Of a stretch of 64,000 bases of DNA, positions 1-8,614 are shown one piece after another. The position numbers and the translations under genes are program-made. This DNA comes from Ramlibacter ginsenosidimutans. Lineage in GTDB: Bacteria; Pseudomonadota; Gammaproteobacteria; Burkholderiales; Burkholderiaceae_C. The DNA lies in NCBI RefSeq assembly GCF_042678185.1, contig NZ_JBHUDQ010000004.1; one strand, given 5' to 3'. Numbering within the stretch: the stretch's first letter is position 1; each line of letters starts with the position of its first letter. The notes beneath the pieces are model-generated. The model had not been told where the DNA came from and ran no database searches. It was given only the letters and a program-made list of their open reading frames with translations.

Positions 1-209
1 CGCGCGACGCCGCCCGGACCGGCTTCCAGGGGAGTCGGCGCGCAGCGCCGACCGGTGCCCAGCGGGCCTGCACCGCACGCCGCCTGCCGCGACGCCCACC
101 GCCCTCCGCCGAGCGCACTTCTCCGCACACCGTCGAGCGCACCTCTCTCCGCTCCGCGCCCCAGGCGAAAATCACATCCAGGGCCGCACCGGAAGCCCGC
201 GCCCTTCGC
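1..209. other. left-edge stretch with no supported gene
   Basis: GC-rich sequence downstream of the yeiH-like gene. Frames are open across it, but they are compositional and show no recognisable domain, start context or terminator. It may belong to a gene beyond the window edge. Confidence 0.4.
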
Positions 210-1298
210 TCACCCCAGCAAGCGCGGCACCCAGGCGTTCACCACCGCACCACCGACCACCAGCCACGCAAACAGCGCGAGCGCGAGCAGCAGCGGGCGG
301 CTGCCGGCCTGCCGCACGGCGCGCACCCGCGTCGCGAGCCCAAGCGCGGCCATGGCCATCGCGAGCAGGACCGTATCGATATCGATCAGCGACGCGACCA
401 CGCGGGCACCGAGCCAGTGCAGCGAGTTGAACAGGACCAGCGCGATGAATGCAACGGCGAACCAGGGGATGGTCACCGACCGGCGTTGGCCCGCAGCGCT
501 GCGGGGCGCGCTGTCGTCGCGCTCGAAATTGCCGACGGTGGAGAGCGCCAGCAGGAACGGTGCAAGCATCATCACGCGGACCATCTTGGCGATCACCGCC
601 GTGTCCGCGGCGGTCGGGTCGACGGAGCGGGCCGCCGCGATCACCTGGGCCACCTCGTGGATCGTGGAGCCGACGTAGAGGCCGAAGTGCGCGCTGTCCG
701 CGGGGAACGGCCAGCCGTGCGCGGCGGCCACGAACAGCAGCGGATAGAGGAAGGTGGCCAGCGTGCCGAACACGACGACGGTCGCCACCGCCACGGTCAC
801 CTGGTCGGGTCGTCCCTTGACGACGGGTTCGGCGGCGATGACGGCAGCGGCGCCGCAGATGGAACTGCCGATGCCGATCAGCATGGCCGTCCTGCGGTCC
901 AGGCCGAGCCAGCGAATGCCGATCCAGCAGGCCAGCGCAAAGGTGCTGCACACGACGACGCCGTCGATCAGCACGCCGGTCCAGCCGACGTGGCCAATGT
1001 CCTGCACCGTCAGGCGCAGGCCGTACAGGACCACGCCCAGGCGCAGCAGCCGCTGCTTGGAGAAGCCGACGCCCGGCTCGCAAGCCGCCGCCGTGTCCGT
1101 GGGCCACAGGTTGCCCACGACCATGCCCAGGATCAGCGCGAGGGTGAGCGCGCTCAGCCCATGCTGTGCCAGCACCGGCACCCTGGCGAGCTGGCTGCCT
1201 GCAGCGGCCAGCAAGCCGCACAGGACGAGGCCCGGGAGCAAGCCTCGCGTGGCGGCGAACAGGCTGGCGGGAGAGCGGGCGGTCAAGGCGGCGGTCAT
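210..1298 (-). CDS. yeiH: YeiH/UPF0324 family putative sulfate/anion exporter
   Basis: A 362-residue integral membrane protein with about ten hydrophobic segments. It contains the family signatures LRLGVVLYGLRLT (about 85-97) and IGSSICGAAAVIAAEPVV (about 145-162), and a conserved GLYVGSTIHEVAQVIAA stretch near 205. The family, known as PSE/YeiH, is predicted to export sulfate or a related sulfonate or anion across the inner membrane; this is a family inference, not shown here. An upstream in-frame start exists at 1337, but ATG 1298 places the first hydrophobic helix at the usual distance. The gene is divergent from a LysR regulator at 1403, the same arrangement as enterobacterial yeiE-yeiH, which suggests regulation by that protein. 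Confidence 0.85.
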   Translation of the reverse strand: MTAALTARSPASLFAATRGLLPGLVLCGLLAAAGSQLARVPVLAQHGLSALTLALILGMVVGNLWPTDTAAACEPGVGFSKQRLLRLGVVLYGLRLTVQDIGHVGWTGVLIDGVVVCSTFALACWIGIRWLGLDRRTAMLIGIGSSICGAAAVIAAEPVVKGRPDQVTVAVATVVVFGTLATFLYPLLFVAAAHGWPFPADSAHFGLYVGSTIHEVAQVIAAARSVDPTAADTAVIAKMVRVMMLAPFLLALSTVGNFERDDSAPRSAAGQRRSVTIPWFAVAFIALVLFNSLHWLGARVVASLIDIDTVLLAMAMAALGLATRVRAVRQAGSRPLLLALALFAWLVVGGAVVNAWVPRLLG

Positions 1299-1402
1299 GG
1301 GATGGAGGTGTGAGCGGATGGAGTGTCCGGCTTGCACATCGAACGGTCCAACGGTTTGTCTCGCTAAGATCGAGCGATCCGATCGTTCACCCGAGGACCC
1401 GC

Positions 1403-2320
1403 ATGACCACTCCCCTGCGCCTGAGCCTGCGGCAGCTGCAGATCTTCGAATCGGTGGCGCGCACCGGGTCCACCCGCGCCGCCAGCGAGGAGATTGCCCT
1501 CTCGCAGTCGGCGACCAGCGCCGCGGTCAACGAGCTGGAGCGCCTGCTGGCCATGCGGCTGTTCGACCGTGCGGGCAAGCGGCTGCTGCTGAACGACAAC
1601 GGACGCGAGCTGCTGCCCCGCGCCCGTGCGCTGCTGGAAGCCGCGCGGCAACTCGAGGACCTGGGCCAGTCGGCGGCCGCGCGCCTGCAGTCGGTGCGCA
1701 TCGGCGCCAGCATGACCGTCGCCGCGCACCTCGTGCCGCCCCTTCTTGCCGCCCTGTACGAGGACGAACTGCAGCACGCGCCGCACTGGAAGTCCTCGGT
1801 CGCCGTGGGCAACACCTCGGAAATCTGCGCCGCGGTCGCCGCCTTCGAGCTCGACCTCGGGCTGATCGAGGGGCCTTGCCACGATCCGGCGCTGGACGTG
1901 CACGCCTGGGTGCGCGACGAGATGGTGGTGGTCGCAAGCCCGCAGCTTGCGCAGCGCGGACCAGTCCGGCTGGGCGCGCGCGAATTGCGCGAAGCGGTGT
2001 GGCTGCTGCGCGAGCCGGGGTCCGGCACGCGCGAGGCGACCGACCAGGCGTTGCTGCCACACGTGCGCTCGTACCGGCGCAGCATCGAGCTGGCGAGCGC
2101 CGAGGCGATCCGGCACACTGCGGTGCTCGGGCTCGGCCATGCGGTGCTGTCACGGTGGGTGGTCGCGGACCTGCTTGCTTCCGGCGCGCTCAAGGAAGTG
2201 CGGACAGTGCTGCCCGTGATCACGCGCCAGTGCTACTGGGTCGTGCACCGCGACAAGCACGCCAGCGCGGCCTTGCAGCGCTGCGTCGACGTCCTGTCGG
2301 CGGGTGCGCCGATTCTTTGA
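1403..2320 (+). CDS. LysR-family transcriptional regulator (YeiE/CysB-like)
   Basis: A 305-residue LysR-type regulator. The N-terminal winged helix-turn-helix (about 5-63) includes LRQLQIFESVARTGSTRAAS and ALSQSATSAAVNELE. The periplasmic-binding-protein-like effector domain fills about 90-295, with the typical DLGLIEGP segment near 155 and WLLREPGSGTREA near 200. Length is normal for the family. ATG 1403 is chosen because the helix-turn-helix starts immediately after it; longer frames run back antisense through the yeiH-like gene. It is divergently transcribed from that gene with about 100 bp between starts, so it most likely regulates it. The inducer cannot be read from the sequence. Confidence 0.88.
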   Translation: MTTPLRLSLRQLQIFESVARTGSTRAASEEIALSQSATSAAVNELERLLAMRLFDRAGKRLLLNDNGRELLPRARALLEAARQLEDLGQSAAARLQSVRIGASMTVAAHLVPPLLAALYEDELQHAPHWKSSVAVGNTSEICAAVAAFELDLGLIEGPCHDPALDVHAWVRDEMVVVASPQLAQRGPVRLGARELREAVWLLREPGSGTREATDQALLPHVRSYRRSIELASAEAIRHTAVLGLGHAVLSRWVVADLLASGALKEVRTVLPVITRQCYWVVHRDKHASAALQRCVDVLSAGAPIL

Positions 2321-2362
2321 TGCGATCGAGCTTGCGCGTGCTGCTAGCGCCGCCGCCCGCCG

Positions 2363-3028
2363 TCACTCCGACTCGCGCGTCTGCAGCTGGTGGTAGCGGA
2401 ACTGCTTGCGCGCCTCATCGAGGCGCATGCCGCCGCGGACCGCTTCGCGGATGCGGTTCTCCGCGGACTCGATCGCTTCGGCGGCGGCCAGCACCCGATC
2501 CTCGTGCTCGCGCGGAATCACCACCACGCCGTCGGCATCACCCTTCACGAGATCGCCGGGCGCTACCCGCGCGTCGCCGATGTTCACCGGCACGCCCGTG
2601 GCTTCCACCTGCACGCGGTCCTTGCCGGTGCGCATCCAGTGGTCCTTGCTGAAGATCGGGTAGCCGAGTTCGCGGCACAGCTGCGTGTCGCGGCAGATGC
2701 CGTCGATGAGCGTCCCCGCGATGCCGCGGCGGCGCGCGATCTCGGTGAGGATGTCGCCCCACACCGTGGCGTTCTCGCGGCCCCCGTTGTCCAGGACGAT
2801 CACGCTGCCGGGCGGCACGTCGTCGATGTAGTCGCCGACCGTGCCCGGCGGATTGCCCGCGGGTCCGTACAGCAGCGTCCACGCCCGACCAGCCATGCGG
2901 AACGATGCATCGCGCGGCTTGACGCGGTAGCACTGCCCCGCGATCCCCAGCTTGTCGAGGGCGTCGCTCAGGCTGGCCGTGTCGAGCTTCGCGGCGCGCG
3001 CGACGTTGCCGTCCGTGTTCTCGTTCAT
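2363..3028 (-). CDS. RraA-like / HMG-CHA aldolase family protein (second copy)
   Basis: A 221-residue member of the RraA/HMG aldolase-like family. The GxxRD-type metal and substrate motif is present as DGICRDTQL (near residue 120), followed by GYPIFSKDHWMRTG. In this family, proteins that keep Arg-Asp often act as 4-hydroxy-4-methyl-2-oxoglutarate or 4-carboxy-4-hydroxy-2-oxoadipate aldolases, or decarboxylate oxaloacetate; others act as RNase E inhibitors. The catabolic context favours a lyase. Its ATG overlaps the stop of the preceding RraA-like gene (ATGA, 3025-3028), so the two are translationally coupled. The two proteins are clearly divergent rather than a recent duplication. Confidence 0.8.
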   Translation of the reverse strand: MNENTDGNVARAAKLDTASLSDALDKLGIAGQCYRVKPRDASFRMAGRAWTLLYGPAGNPPGTVGDYIDDVPPGSVIVLDNGGRENATVWGDILTEIARRRGIAGTLIDGICRDTQLCRELGYPIFSKDHWMRTGKDRVQVEATGVPVNIGDARVAPGDLVKGDADGVVVIPREHEDRVLAAAEAIESAENRIREAVRGGMRLDEARKQFRYHQLQTRESE

Positions 3029-3723
3029 CGTCCGTCCTTCTGCAGCATGTGTTCGTAGTTGCCGCCCATGACCTCGGCAATGGGCGTGCCGGCGCGGATG
3101 GCCTGCGCCATCGCTGCTTCCTTGGCGACGATGTCCTCCGCCGCCTGCAGCACCCGCTCGATCTCCGCAGCCGCGATGAAGATCACCGCGCTGCGGTCGG
3201 CCAGCACGTAATCGCCGGGATGCACGACGACCTGTCCGCCCGCATCGGGGCCGGCGCCGATCGTGACCGGCACGTTGGTTCCCAGTTCCACCACGCGGCC
3301 GCGCGCGGTGCGCGAGGTAAGGCTGCGGGCGAACACGGGGAAGCCGTAGGCGATGGCTTCGTCGACGTCGCGCAGCGGCCCGTCGGCGACCACGCCTTCG
3401 GTGCCCCGCACCTTGGCGCCCAGCGTCAGCAGGCCGCCCCAGCAACCGGCCTCGACGCCGCTGCGCTGTTCGACCACGACCACGTGGTCCGGGCCGGCGC
3501 TCTCGATCGCGCGGCAGCCGAGGTGCACGGTGGGGCCCGGCGGGCGTTCGCCGGGACCGACCTTCATGGTCACGGCACGGCCGGCAATGCGGCCGCCGCC
3601 CTGGTCGGGGCCGCTGCGCTGCTGCAGCCCGGTGATGGCGCCGGCCAGGCCCAGCTTGTCGAGCGCGTCGGAGACGGCACAGGCATCGAGCTTGCGCAGC
3701 CGTTGCACGAGGGGGTCGGTCAT
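3025..3723 (-). CDS. RraA-like / HMG-CHA aldolase family protein (first copy)
   Basis: A 232-residue RraA-like protein. It opens with the family pattern LDACAVSDALDKLGLAGAITGL and carries DGPLRDVDEAIAYGFPVFAR near residue 120, so the Arg-Asp pair of the divalent-metal aldolase subgroup is retained. The other conserved part, HPGDYVLADRSAVIFIAAAEIE, lies near 180. It probably cleaves or isomerises a 2-oxo-acid intermediate; the substrate is unknown. It is followed by an overlapping paralogue and preceded, 75 bp upstream, by a GntR regulator on the same strand. Two coupled members suggest either two related substrates or a hetero-oligomer. Confidence 0.8.
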   Translation of the reverse strand: MTDPLVQRLRKLDACAVSDALDKLGLAGAITGLQQRSGPDQGGGRIAGRAVTMKVGPGERPPGPTVHLGCRAIESAGPDHVVVVEQRSGVEAGCWGGLLTLGAKVRGTEGVVADGPLRDVDEAIAYGFPVFARSLTSRTARGRVVELGTNVPVTIGAGPDAGGQVVVHPGDYVLADRSAVIFIAAAEIERVLQAAEDIVAKEAAMAQAIRAGTPIAEVMGGNYEHMLQKDGR

Positions 3724-3798
3724 CGTTTTAGTCGAGGGTGTGCCATGCGGCGGATTGTGGCGGATGACCTCGGTGAGCTGCTGCCACCGCCCCGCCCC

Positions 3799-4599
3799 TC
3801 AGCGATCGCCGCCTTCCAGGTGCCAGCGGGTGGTGAACTCCACCCGGCCAGGCGGATGCACGTTGATCGACACCGACAGCAGCCGCCCGTTGCGTCCGAG
3901 ATAGAAGCGGCGCACCAGCAGCCCCGGAGAGCGCGGCTTCACGCCAAGCAGGCGCGCGCTGGCGGCAGGCACGGCGATCGCGCCCACGACCTGCTGCGCC
4001 TCCAGGATGCGTTCACCGCCGTACTTCTCGATCAGGCCGAACACCCACGTTTCGCCGCGCTCCAGTTCCGCGCGCATGCCCTCGCATTCGGGCCGCACGA
4101 AGATGCGCATGTGCACGATCGGTTCGTTGGTGTCGCGGGCGAAGCGGCAGGTGTCCCACTCGATCCACGCCTCCCCTTCCTTGCAGCGCAGTTGCGCTGC
4201 CAGAGCGGCGTCCGCGACCACCTTGCGCGAGCCGATGAGTTTCAGCTGCGTGTCCTTCGCATACGCCATCAGGTCACCGAGCGACGACAGCGAAGCGCTG
4301 TACTGCCGGGTGCTCTCGCGCGCGCGGATGACGGTGCCGATCCCCTGATGCCGCGACACCAGCCCCATGTCGCACAGCTGGCGCACGGCCTCGCGTACCG
4401 TGTGCCTGGACACGCCGAAGCGTTCGCACAGTTGCGGCTCTGCCGGCAACAGGGTACCCACGGCGTAGCGCCCGTCCCGGATCTCGCGCGAGAGCATCGA
4501 AGTCAGCTGCTGGTAGCGCGGGGCGCGCCCGTCGTGCGTGGGCTGCGGAAGGCGGGCGGGCATCGTGCGGGCAGGAAGTTTCTCGATCGGGCTGCGCAT
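3799..4599 (-). CDS. GntR-family regulator, HutC subfamily (UTRA domain)
   Basis: A 266-residue regulator. The GntR winged helix-turn-helix spans about 25-95, with PRYQQLTSMLSREI, the GTLLPAEPQLCERFGVSRHT helix-turn-helix and VSRHQGIGTVI wing. A UTRA ligand domain follows at about 110-260 and ends in the family-like FTTRWHLEGGD. ATG 4599 is preferred; an alternative ATG at 4563 would still keep the DNA-binding domain whole. It is divergent from the Bug-CoA-transferase operon starting at 4723, and the intergenic region carries a perfect palindrome at 4665-4678 that is a plausible operator. The two RraA-like genes follow on the same strand. Confidence 0.85.
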   Translation of the reverse strand: MRSPIEKLPARTMPARLPQPTHDGRAPRYQQLTSMLSREIRDGRYAVGTLLPAEPQLCERFGVSRHTVREAVRQLCDMGLVSRHQGIGTVIRARESTRQYSASLSSLGDLMAYAKDTQLKLIGSRKVVADAALAAQLRCKEGEAWIEWDTCRFARDTNEPIVHMRIFVRPECEGMRAELERGETWVFGLIEKYGGERILEAQQVVGAIAVPAASARLLGVKPRSPGLLVRRFYLGRNGRLLSVSINVHPPGRVEFTTRWHLEGGDR

Positions 4600-4664
4600 T
4601 GTCGCCGTCGGACCGGGACCGGCTTCGGCAAACCGGTTGACCGCGGCGGGCTCCCAGCATAACA

Positions 4665-4678
4665 TCCGGACGTCCGGA
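4665..4678. promoter_or_regulatory. candidate GntR operator, perfect 14-bp palindrome
   Basis: TCCGGACGTCCGGA is a perfect inverted repeat, and it overlaps a second perfect palindrome, CGTCCGGACG, at 4671-4680. It lies 66 bp upstream of the GntR start and 45 bp upstream of the Bug-receptor start. The position between divergent regulator and operon is what an autoregulatory operator would show. Binding is inferred, not demonstrated. Confidence 0.5.
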
Positions 4679-4722
4679 CGACTCGATGCCGGCGCTTCCT
4701 GCACAACAACACCGGAGACAAC

Positions 4723-5691
4723 ATGAAACGTCGCGAGGCCGGCTTCGCGCTGGCTGCATTTGCCCTCACGCTCCCTGGCTTCTCGCGCGCCCAGGCCTAT
4801 CCCGACCGGCCGCTGCGGCTGGTGGTCCCCTACCCGCCCGGCGCATCGACCGACGCCGTTGCGCGCATCGTGGGGCAGAAACTCGGGACCCTGGTGGGTC
4901 AAACCGTCGTCGTCGACAACCGCGGCGGCGCGAGCGGCAACATCGGCACCGACCTGGTCGCCAAGTCGGCACCGGACGGCTACACGTTCGGGCTGGGCAC
5001 CGACGCGACGCACGCCGCGAACGTCCACATGCTGCTGAAGCCACCGTTCGACCCGCTGCGCGACTTCACGCCGCTTGCCCTGGTCGCCATGAACCCCATC
5101 GTGCTGGTGGTGAACCCCTCGGTGCCCGCAAAGAACCTCACCGAGCTCATCGCGTACGTGAAGGCGCACCCGGAAAAAGGCGGCTTCGGCTCGTCGGGCA
5201 CCGGCTCGCCGCACCACCTGGCCGGCGAGTTGCTGCGCGTGCGCACCGGCGCGCCTTTCGTCCACGTGCCTTACCGCGGCGGCGGTCCGGCGCTCAGCGA
5301 CACACTCGGTGGCCAGATCATGCTGCTGTTCGCCAGCGCGATCACGGTGCTGCCGCACATCAGGAGCGGCAAGCTGCGCGCCATCGCGGTCAGGGGCGCG
5401 AGCCGCTACGAAGGCCTGCCCGACGTGCCTACTATCGCGGAGACCCTGCCGGGCTTCGACGTGCCGTCGTGGCTTGCCTTCTTCGGCCCGGCAAAGATGC
5501 CGGCTCCCATCGCCGCGCGCCTGAGCAACGAACTGCTCAAGGCCATCCGCGACCCCGAGGTGAAGGGCAAGCTCACCGAACAGGGCATGGTGGTCGTGGC
5601 CGGCGACCCGGCCGAACTCGCGGCCTTGCAGCGCAAGGATTACGAGCTCAAGGGCAAGCTGATCCAGGATTCGGGCGTGAAGCCGGAGTGA
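4723..5691 (+). CDS. Bug/TctC-family periplasmic tripartite tricarboxylate receptor
   Basis: A 322-residue secreted substrate-binding protein. The N-terminus is a signal peptide ending near residue 26 (twin Arg at 3-4, hydrophobic core, then SRAQA). It is followed by the family hallmarks YPDRPLRLVVPYPPGASTD (about 27-45), VVVDNRGGASGNIG (about 63-76), FVHVPYRGGGPALSDTLGGQ (near 180) and GFDVPSWLAFFGPAKMP. Family members bind carboxylates or aromatic acids in the periplasm. No TctA/TctB membrane genes are nearby, so it is an orphan receptor. It is the first gene of a plus-strand run whose next gene activates an acid with CoA, so its ligand is probably the operon's substrate. Confidence 0.9.
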   Translation: MKRREAGFALAAFALTLPGFSRAQAYPDRPLRLVVPYPPGASTDAVARIVGQKLGTLVGQTVVVDNRGGASGNIGTDLVAKSAPDGYTFGLGTDATHAANVHMLLKPPFDPLRDFTPLALVAMNPIVLVVNPSVPAKNLTELIAYVKAHPEKGGFGSSGTGSPHHLAGELLRVRTGAPFVHVPYRGGGPALSDTLGGQIMLLFASAITVLPHIRSGKLRAIAVRGASRYEGLPDVPTIAETLPGFDVPSWLAFFGPAKMPAPIAARLSNELLKAIRDPEVKGKLTEQGMVVVAGDPAELAALQRKDYELKGKLIQDSGVKPE

Positions 5692-5693
5692 AT

Positions 5694-6851
5694 GTGACGC
5701 AAAAGTCCCCGCTTCCCCTGGCCAACTGCGTCGTGGTCGAACTCGGGCACAGCGTCGCCGCGCCTTTCGCCGGCCAGATCCTGGCCGACCTCGGCGCCGA
5801 AGTGATCAAGGTGGAGAAGCCGGCCGGCGACGACGCGCGCCACTGGGGGCCGCCTTTCGTGGACGGCGCCTCCGCCACCTTCCAGTCGCTCAATCGCAGC
5901 AAGCGCTCGCTGGTCCTCGACTTGCGCGACCCGCGCTGCTTCGCCCAGCTCAATGCGCTGATCGACGAGCGCGCCGACGTCGTGCTGCAGAACATGCGGC
6001 CGGGCCAGGTCGAACAGCTCGCGCTCGACGCGGCCACGCTGCGCTCGCGCAAGCCCTCGCTCGTCTACTGCAACCTCGGCGCGTTCGGCGGCGCCGGCCC
6101 GCTCGCCGACCGCCCCGGCTACGACCCGCTCATGCAGGCCTTCAGCGGCATCATGAGCGTGGTCGGCGAACCGGGCGGCAATCCCGTCCGCGTGGGCCCG
6201 TCCATCGTCGACATGGGCTCGGGCATGTGGGCTGCGCTCGGCATCGTGTCGCTGCTGATGCGCCGGCAGGCGACCGGAGAAGGCGGCTTGGTGGACGTGT
6301 CCCTGTTCGAGACGGCGGCTGCGTGGATGACCATGTACGCCGCGCAGTACCTGGCGAGCGGCAAGCTGCCGGGCAAGAACGGCTCCGGCCAGACCGGCAT
6401 CGTGCCGTACCGCGCCTATCGCACCGCCGATGGCGACCTGGTGGTCGCAGCCGGCAACAACGACCTGTTCCGGCGGCTGGCCGCAGTGCTGCGACACCCC
6501 GAGTGGGCGCAGGATCCACGCTTTGCGGACAACCCGTCGCGCGTGGAAAACGCGGCAGCCCTGTACGCCCTGCTCGAACCGTGCTTCCTGGAGCAGACCA
6601 ATGCACAGTGGACGGAATTGCTCGACGCAGCGGGCGTCCCCTGCGCTCCGGTGCAGGACGTGGCCGGCATGCTCGCGCATCCGCAGACGCAGGCGCTGGG
6701 GCTGGTGCAGCCGGTCGCGGGCAGCTCGATTCCGATGATCGGGCTGCCCATGCGCCTGGACGGAGAGCGGCCAGTGCCGCGCAGTTGCTCGCCGCGCCTG
6801 GGCGAAATGAACGCGGCCGCCGCCGTCAACGAACGGACGACCACGCCGTGA
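5694..6851 (+). CDS. family III (CaiB/BaiF) CoA-transferase
   Basis: A 385-residue CaiB/BaiF-type CoA-transferase. The N-terminal signature LGHSVAAPFAGQILADLGAE is followed by VIKVEKP, and the catalytic aspartate is in RPGYDPLMQAFSG (Asp about 144). GTG 5694 is chosen because GGAG lies at 5685-5688 with correct spacing; GTG 5688 and a much longer frame running back through the receptor gene are rejected. The enzyme would transfer CoA to a carboxylic acid, starting its degradation. Its stop overlaps the GTG of the following hydratase (GTGA, 6848-6851), showing a tightly coupled operon. Confidence 0.88.
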   Translation: MTQKSPLPLANCVVVELGHSVAAPFAGQILADLGAEVIKVEKPAGDDARHWGPPFVDGASATFQSLNRSKRSLVLDLRDPRCFAQLNALIDERADVVLQNMRPGQVEQLALDAATLRSRKPSLVYCNLGAFGGAGPLADRPGYDPLMQAFSGIMSVVGEPGGNPVRVGPSIVDMGSGMWAALGIVSLLMRRQATGEGGLVDVSLFETAAAWMTMYAAQYLASGKLPGKNGSGQTGIVPYRAYRTADGDLVVAAGNNDLFRRLAAVLRHPEWAQDPRFADNPSRVENAAALYALLEPCFLEQTNAQWTELLDAAGVPCAPVQDVAGMLAHPQTQALGLVQPVAGSSIPMIGLPMRLDGERPVPRSCSPRLGEMNAAAAVNERTTTP

Positions 6852-7645
6852 ACTTCCCTGCCTTCGAAACGCTGCGGATCGAGCCACGCGAACCGCACTT
6901 GCTGGTCGTGACGCTGCATCGCCCCGAGGTGCTCAATGCGATCAACACGCAGATGGGCCGCGACCTGCTGGAGCTGTGGACGCGCCTCATCGGCGATGCG
7001 GGCGACACGCGCTGCGTGGTGCTCACCGGCGCCGGCGATCGCGGCTTCTGCGCCGGCGGTGACCTGAAGGAGCGCAACGGCATGAGCGACGACGCATGGC
7101 GGCGCCAGCACGAGATCTTCGAGCGCGCCTTCTTCGCGCTGATGGAAGTGCCGGTGCCCGTGATCGCGGCCGTCAACGGCCACGCCTACGGCGGCGGCTT
7201 CGAGACCGCGCTCGCCTGCGACTTCATCTACGCCAGCCGCAACGCGCGCTTGGCGCTGTCGGAAGTGCGCCTGGGCATCATGCCCGGCGGCGGCGGCACG
7301 CAGAACCTGGCGCGCGCCGTCGGCGAGCGCCGCGCCAAGGAACTGATCCTGCGCGCCCAGGCCTTCACGGCGGAACAAGGCCTGGCCTGGGGTCTCGTCA
7401 ACCACCTGAGCGAACCCGGCCAGGTGCTGGACGACGCCCTTGCCGCTGCGCGCGACGTCGCGGCGAATGGCCCGCTCGCGGTGCGCCAGGCGAAGAAATC
7501 CATCCACTTCGGACTGCAGGGCGACCTGCTGACCGGCTGCCGCTTCGAGATCGAAGCCTACAACCGCCTGGTCTCTTCCGAGGACCGGCATGAAGGGGTG
7601 CGCGCCTTCAACGAGAAGCGCGCCCCGAACTTCCAGGGACGCTAG
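6848..7645 (+). CDS. enoyl-CoA hydratase/isomerase family protein
   Basis: A 265-residue crotonase-fold enzyme. The oxyanion-hole segments are GFCAGGDLKE (about 67-75) and NGHAYGGGFETALACDF (about 110-126); the second catalytic region is SEVRLGIMPGGGGTQNLAR (near 140). It would hydrate or isomerise an enoyl-CoA formed by the neighbouring acyl-CoA dehydrogenase. The start is GTG, overlapping the TGA of the CoA-transferase. The HMG-CoA-lyase-like gene follows after 2 bp, so this is an internal gene of one transcript. Exact substrate unknown. Confidence 0.88.
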   Translation: MNFPAFETLRIEPREPHLLVVTLHRPEVLNAINTQMGRDLLELWTRLIGDAGDTRCVVLTGAGDRGFCAGGDLKERNGMSDDAWRRQHEIFERAFFALMEVPVPVIAAVNGHAYGGGFETALACDFIYASRNARLALSEVRLGIMPGGGGTQNLARAVGERRAKELILRAQAFTAEQGLAWGLVNHLSEPGQVLDDALAAARDVAANGPLAVRQAKKSIHFGLQGDLLTGCRFEIEAYNRLVSSEDRHEGVRAFNEKRAPNFQGR

Positions 7646-7647
7646 AC

Positions 7648-8601
7648 ATGGCACAGGACATCGACGTGCTGGTGCGCGAGGTCGGCTTGCGCGACGGCCT
7701 GCAGAACCTCTCCACCTTCGTGCCCACCGAGGCCAAGCTGGCGTGGATCCGCGCGGAGTTCGCGGCGGGCGTGCGCGAAATCGAGGTGACCTCGTTCGTC
7801 CCGCCCAAGCTCATCCCGCAGTTCGCCGACGCGGAACAGGTGGCGCAGGCTGCGCTGGCGATGCCGGGCCTCACCGTGATGACGCTCGTCCCCAACCTGC
7901 GCGGCGCCGAACGCGCGTTCGCACTGGGCGTGCACAAGGTGGACTACGTGGTCTCCGTGAGCCGCACGCACAACCTGAAGAACGTGCGGCGCGAGCGCGA
8001 GGAATCCCTGGAGGACTTCAAGCGCATCGTCGCGGCACGCGACGCGGCCGGCCTGAAGGGCCGCACGCAACTCGCCGCGGGCCTGTCGACGGCGCTGGGC
8101 TGCTCCTACGAGGGCCGCATCGCGGTCGACGAGGTGCGGCGCTGTGCCGCCTTCCTCGCCGAAGCCGGCGCCGAAGAGATCATGGTGGCGGACACCGTGG
8201 GCTACGCCGATCCGTGGCAGGTGCGCGAGGTGTTCGAAGCCGTGCTGGCCGAAACCGGGAAGATTCCGGTCGCTGCGCACTTCCACGACACGCGCGGCAC
8301 CGGGCTGGCCAACGTCGCGGCGGCCATCGAGTGCGGCATCCGCCGCTTCGATGCGTCGCTCGGCGGACTCGGCGGCTGCCCGTTCGCGCCGGGCGCGAGC
8401 GGCAACATCGTCATGGAGGACCTCTGCTTCATGCTGGACTCCATGGGCCTGCGCACCGGCGTCGACCTCGGCAAGCTGCTCGACGTGCGTGCCATCCCGG
8501 CCGCACACCTGGGCGCCGACAGCCTCACCGGCGCACTGGCCAAGGCCGGCCTGCCGCGCCACTACCAGACCGCGGCCGAACGCGCCGCCGCCATTCACTG
8601 A
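7648..8601 (+). CDS. hydroxymethylglutaryl-CoA lyase-like enzyme
   Basis: A 317-residue DRE-TIM metallolyase. The active-site pattern REVGLRDGLQN lies at about 10-20, the metal-binding HFHDTRGTGLAN near 212, and the loop GGLGGCPFAPGASGN near 242 carries the conserved cysteine of HMG-CoA lyases. It probably cleaves a 3-hydroxy-3-methylacyl-CoA type intermediate to acetyl-CoA plus a keto acid. Linked with a CoA-transferase, hydratase and acyl-CoA dehydrogenase, it suggests a methyl-branched acid such as an itaconate-, citramalate- or isoprenoid-like substrate, but this is inference. Confidence 0.85.
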   Translation: MAQDIDVLVREVGLRDGLQNLSTFVPTEAKLAWIRAEFAAGVREIEVTSFVPPKLIPQFADAEQVAQAALAMPGLTVMTLVPNLRGAERAFALGVHKVDYVVSVSRTHNLKNVRREREESLEDFKRIVAARDAAGLKGRTQLAAGLSTALGCSYEGRIAVDEVRRCAAFLAEAGAEEIMVADTVGYADPWQVREVFEAVLAETGKIPVAAHFHDTRGTGLANVAAAIECGIRRFDASLGGLGGCPFAPGASGNIVMEDLCFMLDSMGLRTGVDLGKLLDVRAIPAAHLGADSLTGALAKAGLPRHYQTAAERAAAIH

Positions 8602-8614
8602 TTGCTTGCAAGAC

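Noticed and set aside
4686..5690. N-terminal extension of the CoA-transferase through the Bug gene
   Set aside because: The region codes for the Bug receptor in another frame; the transferase has its own GTG and ribosome site at 5694.
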